From the NCBI RefSeq assembly GCF_002262935.1, contig NZ_NPIA01000005.1:62001-126000 (forward strand): a stretch of DNA of 64,000 bases, given 5' to 3'. Source of the DNA: Lottiidibacillus patelloidae. GTDB lineage: Bacteria; Bacillota; Bacilli; Bacillales; SA5d-4. The translations under genes and the position numbers were made by a program. How positions within the stretch are numbered: the stretch's first letter is position 1; each line of letters begins with the position of its first letter. Shown piece by piece: positions 61,136-64,000 of this stretch. The notes below the pieces were generated by a model. That model did no database searches and was not told where the DNA came from. It saw only the letters and a list, made by a program, of their open reading frames with translations.

Positions 61136-64000
61136 TTATACACTTAATAATTCTCGAATTTCTTGTTCAGTTAAGCTAGAGAACATCGTTTCACCTGGGT
61201 GAATGATGTTTTCAATTAGTTCCTTTTTCTTCTGTTGTAACGAAAAGATTTTTTCTTCGATCGTTCCGTTTGTAATTAAACGAAAAACTTGGACAACTTT
61301 TTTCTGCCCCATTCTATGCGCTCTTCCGGTAGCTTGCTCCTCAACAGCGGGATTCCACCATAAATCATACAAAATAACTGTATCTGCACCAGGTAAATTT
61401 AATCCAGTTCCACCAGCTTTTAGGGAGATTAAAAAGATTTCTTTTTCGCCATTGTTAAAGCGTTCGGCAAATTCGACTCGTTTACTAGAAGGAGTATTGC
61501 CATCCAAGTAAAAGGGTTCAATTCCTTTATTACTTAGCTGCGTATGAATTATTTTAAGCATGCTAGAAAACTGTGAAAAAATTAGTATCCGTTGCTTATT
61601 TTCTAACGCATTATCAACCATATCTAGAAGTTGGTTCATCTTGCCAGATTCTCCTTCATAGTTTTCTATGAAAAGCGATGGGTGACAACATAGTTGACGA
61701 AGTCTAGTTAAGCCAGCAAGTATTTTCATGCGATTCTTTTGAAAGCCATTCGTGCTCATTGCTAAGGCAGCTTCACTTTGTATTTTTTCTAAGTAACCAA
61801 GATATAATTCTTTTTGCTCTTTCGTTAATTCGGAAGTGTGTACTGTCTCAATTTTATCAGGTAGTTCTTTTAAAACGTCTTTCTTTAATCTGCGCAAAAT
61901 AAATGGGCGACTCATTCTGGAAATTTGTTGTTGTGAAAGAGAGCCGAACGTTTTTTTGTTCGGGAAGAAACCTGGCAATATTGCATCAAAGATAGACCAA
62001 AGTTCATCTAATGAATTTTCAATTGGTGTACCACTTAGTGCGAAACAATTACTTTTTCTAATCGTTTTAATAGCTCTAGCTGTTTTTGTCATATGGTTTT
62101 TAATAGCTTGTGCTTCATCTAAAATAAGAGTTGAAAACTCATGCTCATTGTATAGATCAAAGTCTTGGCGTACTAATGGATACGAAGTAATTAACACATC
62201 ACAGTTCTCAATGTCGTTAATTAAGTTTTCCCGTTCACTTTTACTTCCTTGAATAACTTTCACTTTAAGGTTTGGGGCGAACTTTTTAAACTCGTTTTGC
62301 CAATTGTACACTAGTGAGGCAGGTGAAACGACAAGAGATGGTTGCGCGCTTGCGCTATTTTCTTCCCATTTTGCCAAGAGAAAGGCAATCGCTTGCAACG
62401 TTTTACCTAGCCCCATATCATCAGCTAAAATGCCTCCAAAATGGTAGTAACTTAATCCACGTAACCATTGATATCCTACAATTTGATAGTCACGTAAGTC
62501 AGCATTTAAAGTTTTTGGAAGAGGGTAATTACTTTTGCTTGGTTTCTTTATATCTGCAATTAGTTTTTCAAAAGCTTTATTATAATGGACGCCTCTATTT
62601 CTAGAGACTAACTCCTCCACTTGCAGGCTACGATAATTCGGTAACGTTAATTTCCCACTATTAACAGCTTCTGGTGCAATGTTAAGTTCGCGAAATAAAT
62701 CACCGATTGGATGAAAAGTATCCTCTTCTAATGGTATGTAGCTCCCATCTTGGAGACGATAATATCTTTTTTTCTCAATGATTGACTTAATAATCTGTTG
62801 AATGTCATTTTGGTTTACATCCGTAAAGTCAAAGTTTACTTCAAAGTAGTTTGCGTTAGTTTGCAGGTCTAATTGAATTTCTGGCTTTATTTGCTCCCTA
62901 TTTAATAAAGGGGATACTTCCCCAGTTGAAAATACCGAAACTATTTTTTCGAGCTTAGGTAAAATATCATAAAGAAACGTAAAAATATCATCATCGTCTT
63001 CTAAATAGAGGTCAACCCCATTAAACTTAAAAGAAGAAAGTTCGATTAATTTCATTATCTTACGCTCTTTTTTCACATCGCGAATTAAGATTTGTTCTTG
63101 ATTGCTAATGTTTTCTTCATTAAAAGGTAAAATAATGTCTTCCCCATAATGATATTCGAGTTTAGCAGTAATACGAACGATATCAATCTCCAAAAAGAGC
63201 TTGGCCACAAGTGGGGGGTTTGTAATGGAGCTTCTCACTTCTGGAGACATTTCTACATTACAAATCATTTCTAAACTTGGGACAACATGTGAGAGAAATA
63301 ATCCAATGTCTTCTTGTTTTATCGGAATAGCTGTTGTGCTTTCTAAATCAATACTATTATTTATACGGTGCATGACCTGTTGTTGTTGGTCACTTAACTT
63401 GTAAACAGCGTTATCTACTAGCATATAACCATACTTACTCATATATTCGACTAGGCTCGATTTTTGTAATTCCAATAAGTAATTTTCTTCCTCTTGTATT
63501 AGAGAGAATGTAAAAGGAAGTTTTTCGCTCGTCCACTTAAAATGGTTAAATTCCTCATCTCCATTTTGTAATTTGCAATTTCTTTCATGTAATAAAGAGA
63601 TAAGCTCATCAGCAAATAAAGGAGGAAGCGTTATCCCTTTTTGCTTCGTTGATATATTCCATGCAGATCTTGAATTAAAAAAAGTCTCACTTTTATTAAT
63701 CTTAGCTAATAATTGGAATATTTCTAAGTCTTCCTTATGAAATGAGTGAAGATAAGGATCATAGGAAAATGATTTTGAAAAATAATATTCCTTTTTATTT
63801 TCGATATAATCTAATAGTTCCTTTAAGTTTTTCACAACATAAAGTCGTTCAATTCCTATTTTCATCTCTACAGTAAAAAGTGTACCGTTAGCTTGGTTAT
63901 AATCAGGTTTTAAGCTATATTCAACTTTTATAGGTTCCCCAATCGTTGAAGTAGTTGATTCAAAGTCATCTTCAGCAAAAAGGTCAATTAAGTTCGTCGA
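61136..64000 (-). CDS. SNF2-family DEAD/DEAH-box helicase (HepA/YwqA-like), 5' end cut by window edge
   Basis: At least 954 codons; the frame is open through the right edge (the codons before ATG 63865 read on as LIDLFAEDDFES and GTLFTVEM without a stop), so the true start is outside. N-terminal half: low-similarity region typical of bacterial SNF2 proteins. Helicase core: ADDMGLGKTLQAIAFLLA (I), SYPLVRQDF (Ib), TLILDEAQAIKN (II, DEAQ), ALSGTPIENSLDELWSI (III), FSQFSSMLKII (IV), LISLKAGGTGLNL (V) and QATGRAHRMGQ (VI). Such proteins may remodel RNA polymerase or DNA-protein complexes; the precise role is unknown. Separated from ftsE by a terminator. Confidence 0.93.
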   Translation of the reverse strand, partial: STNLIDLFAEDDFESTTSTIGEPIKVEYSLKPDYNQANGTLFTVEMKIGIERLYVVKNLKELLDYIENKKEYYFSKSFSYDPYLHSFHKEDLEIFQLLAKINKSETFFNSRSAWNISTKQKGITLPPLFADELISLLHERNCKLQNGDEEFNHFKWTSEKLPFTFSLIQEEENYLLELQKSSLVEYMSKYGYMLVDNAVYKLSDQQQQVMHRINNSIDLESTTAIPIKQEDIGLFLSHVVPSLEMICNVEMSPEVRSSITNPPLVAKLFLEIDIVRITAKLEYHYGEDIILPFNEENISNQEQILIRDVKKERKIMKLIELSSFKFNGVDLYLEDDDDIFTFLYDILPKLEKIVSVFSTGEVSPLLNREQIKPEIQLDLQTNANYFEVNFDFTDVNQNDIQQIIKSIIEKKRYYRLQDGSYIPLEEDTFHPIGDLFRELNIAPEAVNSGKLTLPNYRSLQVEELVSRNRGVHYNKAFEKLIADIKKPSKSNYPLPKTLNADLRDYQIVGYQWLRGLSYYHFGGILADDMGLGKTLQAIAFLLAKWEENSASAQPSLVVSPASLVYNWQNEFKKFAPNLKVKVIQGSKSERENLINDIENCDVLITSYPLVRQDFDLYNEHEFSTLILDEAQAIKNHMTKTARAIKTIRKSNCFALSGTPIENSLDELWSIFDAILPGFFPNKKTFGSLSQQQISRMSRPFILRRLKKDVLKELPDKIETVHTSELTKEQKELYLGYLEKIQSEAALAMSTNGFQKNRMKILAGLTRLRQLCCHPSLFIENYEGESGKMNQLLDMVDNALENKQRILIFSQFSSMLKIIHTQLSNKGIEPFYLDGNTPSSKRVEFAERFNNGEKEIFLISLKAGGTGLNLPGADTVILYDLWWNPAVEEQATGRAHRMGQKKVVQVFRLITNGTIEEKIFSLQQKKKELIENIIHPGETMFSSLTEQEIRELLSV

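Overview
The window looks like a chromosomal segment of a low-GC, endospore-forming Bacillaceae (Firmicutes). The evidence is AT-rich sequence, strong AGGAGG-type ribosome sites, many intrinsic terminators, TTG/GTG starts, a Spo0E-like sporulation phosphatase gene, YdhK and DUF2642 proteins, FtsEX with an M23 hydrolase, and B. subtilis-like molybdenum cofactor genes. The genus cannot be fixed from the sequence alone. No phage, transposon, tRNA, rRNA or CRISPR was seen. Both ends cut a gene: a molybdopterin oxidoreductase on the left and a SNF2 helicase on the right.

Layout. 0-10 kb: molybdenum block (FdhF/YdeP oxidoreductase, moeB-moeA-moaE-moaD-moaB, modA-modB, moaC on the other strand, mobB-mobA, then a flavin monooxygenase-like gene). 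No moaA and no molybdate ATPase (modC) are present. 10-17.5 kb: a pseudouridine synthase, two small proteins, 2-oxoglutarate dehydrogenase odhA-odhB, and a Dps-like ferritin. 17.5-22.3 kb: a siderophore uptake locus (FhuF-like reductase, ATPase, two permeases, divergent binding lipoprotein) with two near-consensus Fur boxes in the divergent promoter region. 22.4-33.3 kb: exopolysaccharide cluster 1 (papain-like amidase, two ATP-grasp ligases, flippase, polymerase, GT4, polysaccharide deacetylase, Wzz/BY-kinase-like fusion, initiating sugar transferase). 33.5-37.3 kb: glycerate use (CdaR regulator, glycerate kinase, GntP permease). 37.4-46.1 kb: a Spo0E-like gene behind a riboswitch, then polysaccharide cluster 2 (GT4, MurJ-type flippase, PIG-L deacetylase, polymerase, GNAT, TagA/WecG, UDP-ManNAc dehydrogenase-like). 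46.4-55.5 kb: cyclic-di-GMP region. 51-53 kb: an LTA-synthase-like sulfatase. 55.7-61 kb: an odd Mur ligase, a 151-bp tandem repeat array, M23 peptidase, ftsX, ftsE. 61-64 kb: SNF2 helicase.

The most striking feature is a concentration of c-di-GMP control. I see four aptamers at three sites, from two unrelated riboswitch classes: a c-di-GMP-I aptamer upstream of a 52-aa Spo0E-like phosphatase gene; two tandem c-di-GMP-II aptamers upstream of an HD-GYP-like gene, the first overlapping an intrinsic terminator and the second overlapping a hairpin that hides the Shine-Dalgarno; and a c-di-GMP-I aptamer upstream of a small secreted protein of unknown function, followed by a cupin/HD-GYP gene. A membrane GGDEF + HD-GYP protein lies a few kb on. 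Lying next to two exopolysaccharide clusters, this suggests a local circuit in which c-di-GMP adjusts its own turnover, cell-surface output and entry into sporulation. The aptamers are read directly from conserved core motifs and compensatory stems; the regulatory logic is inference.
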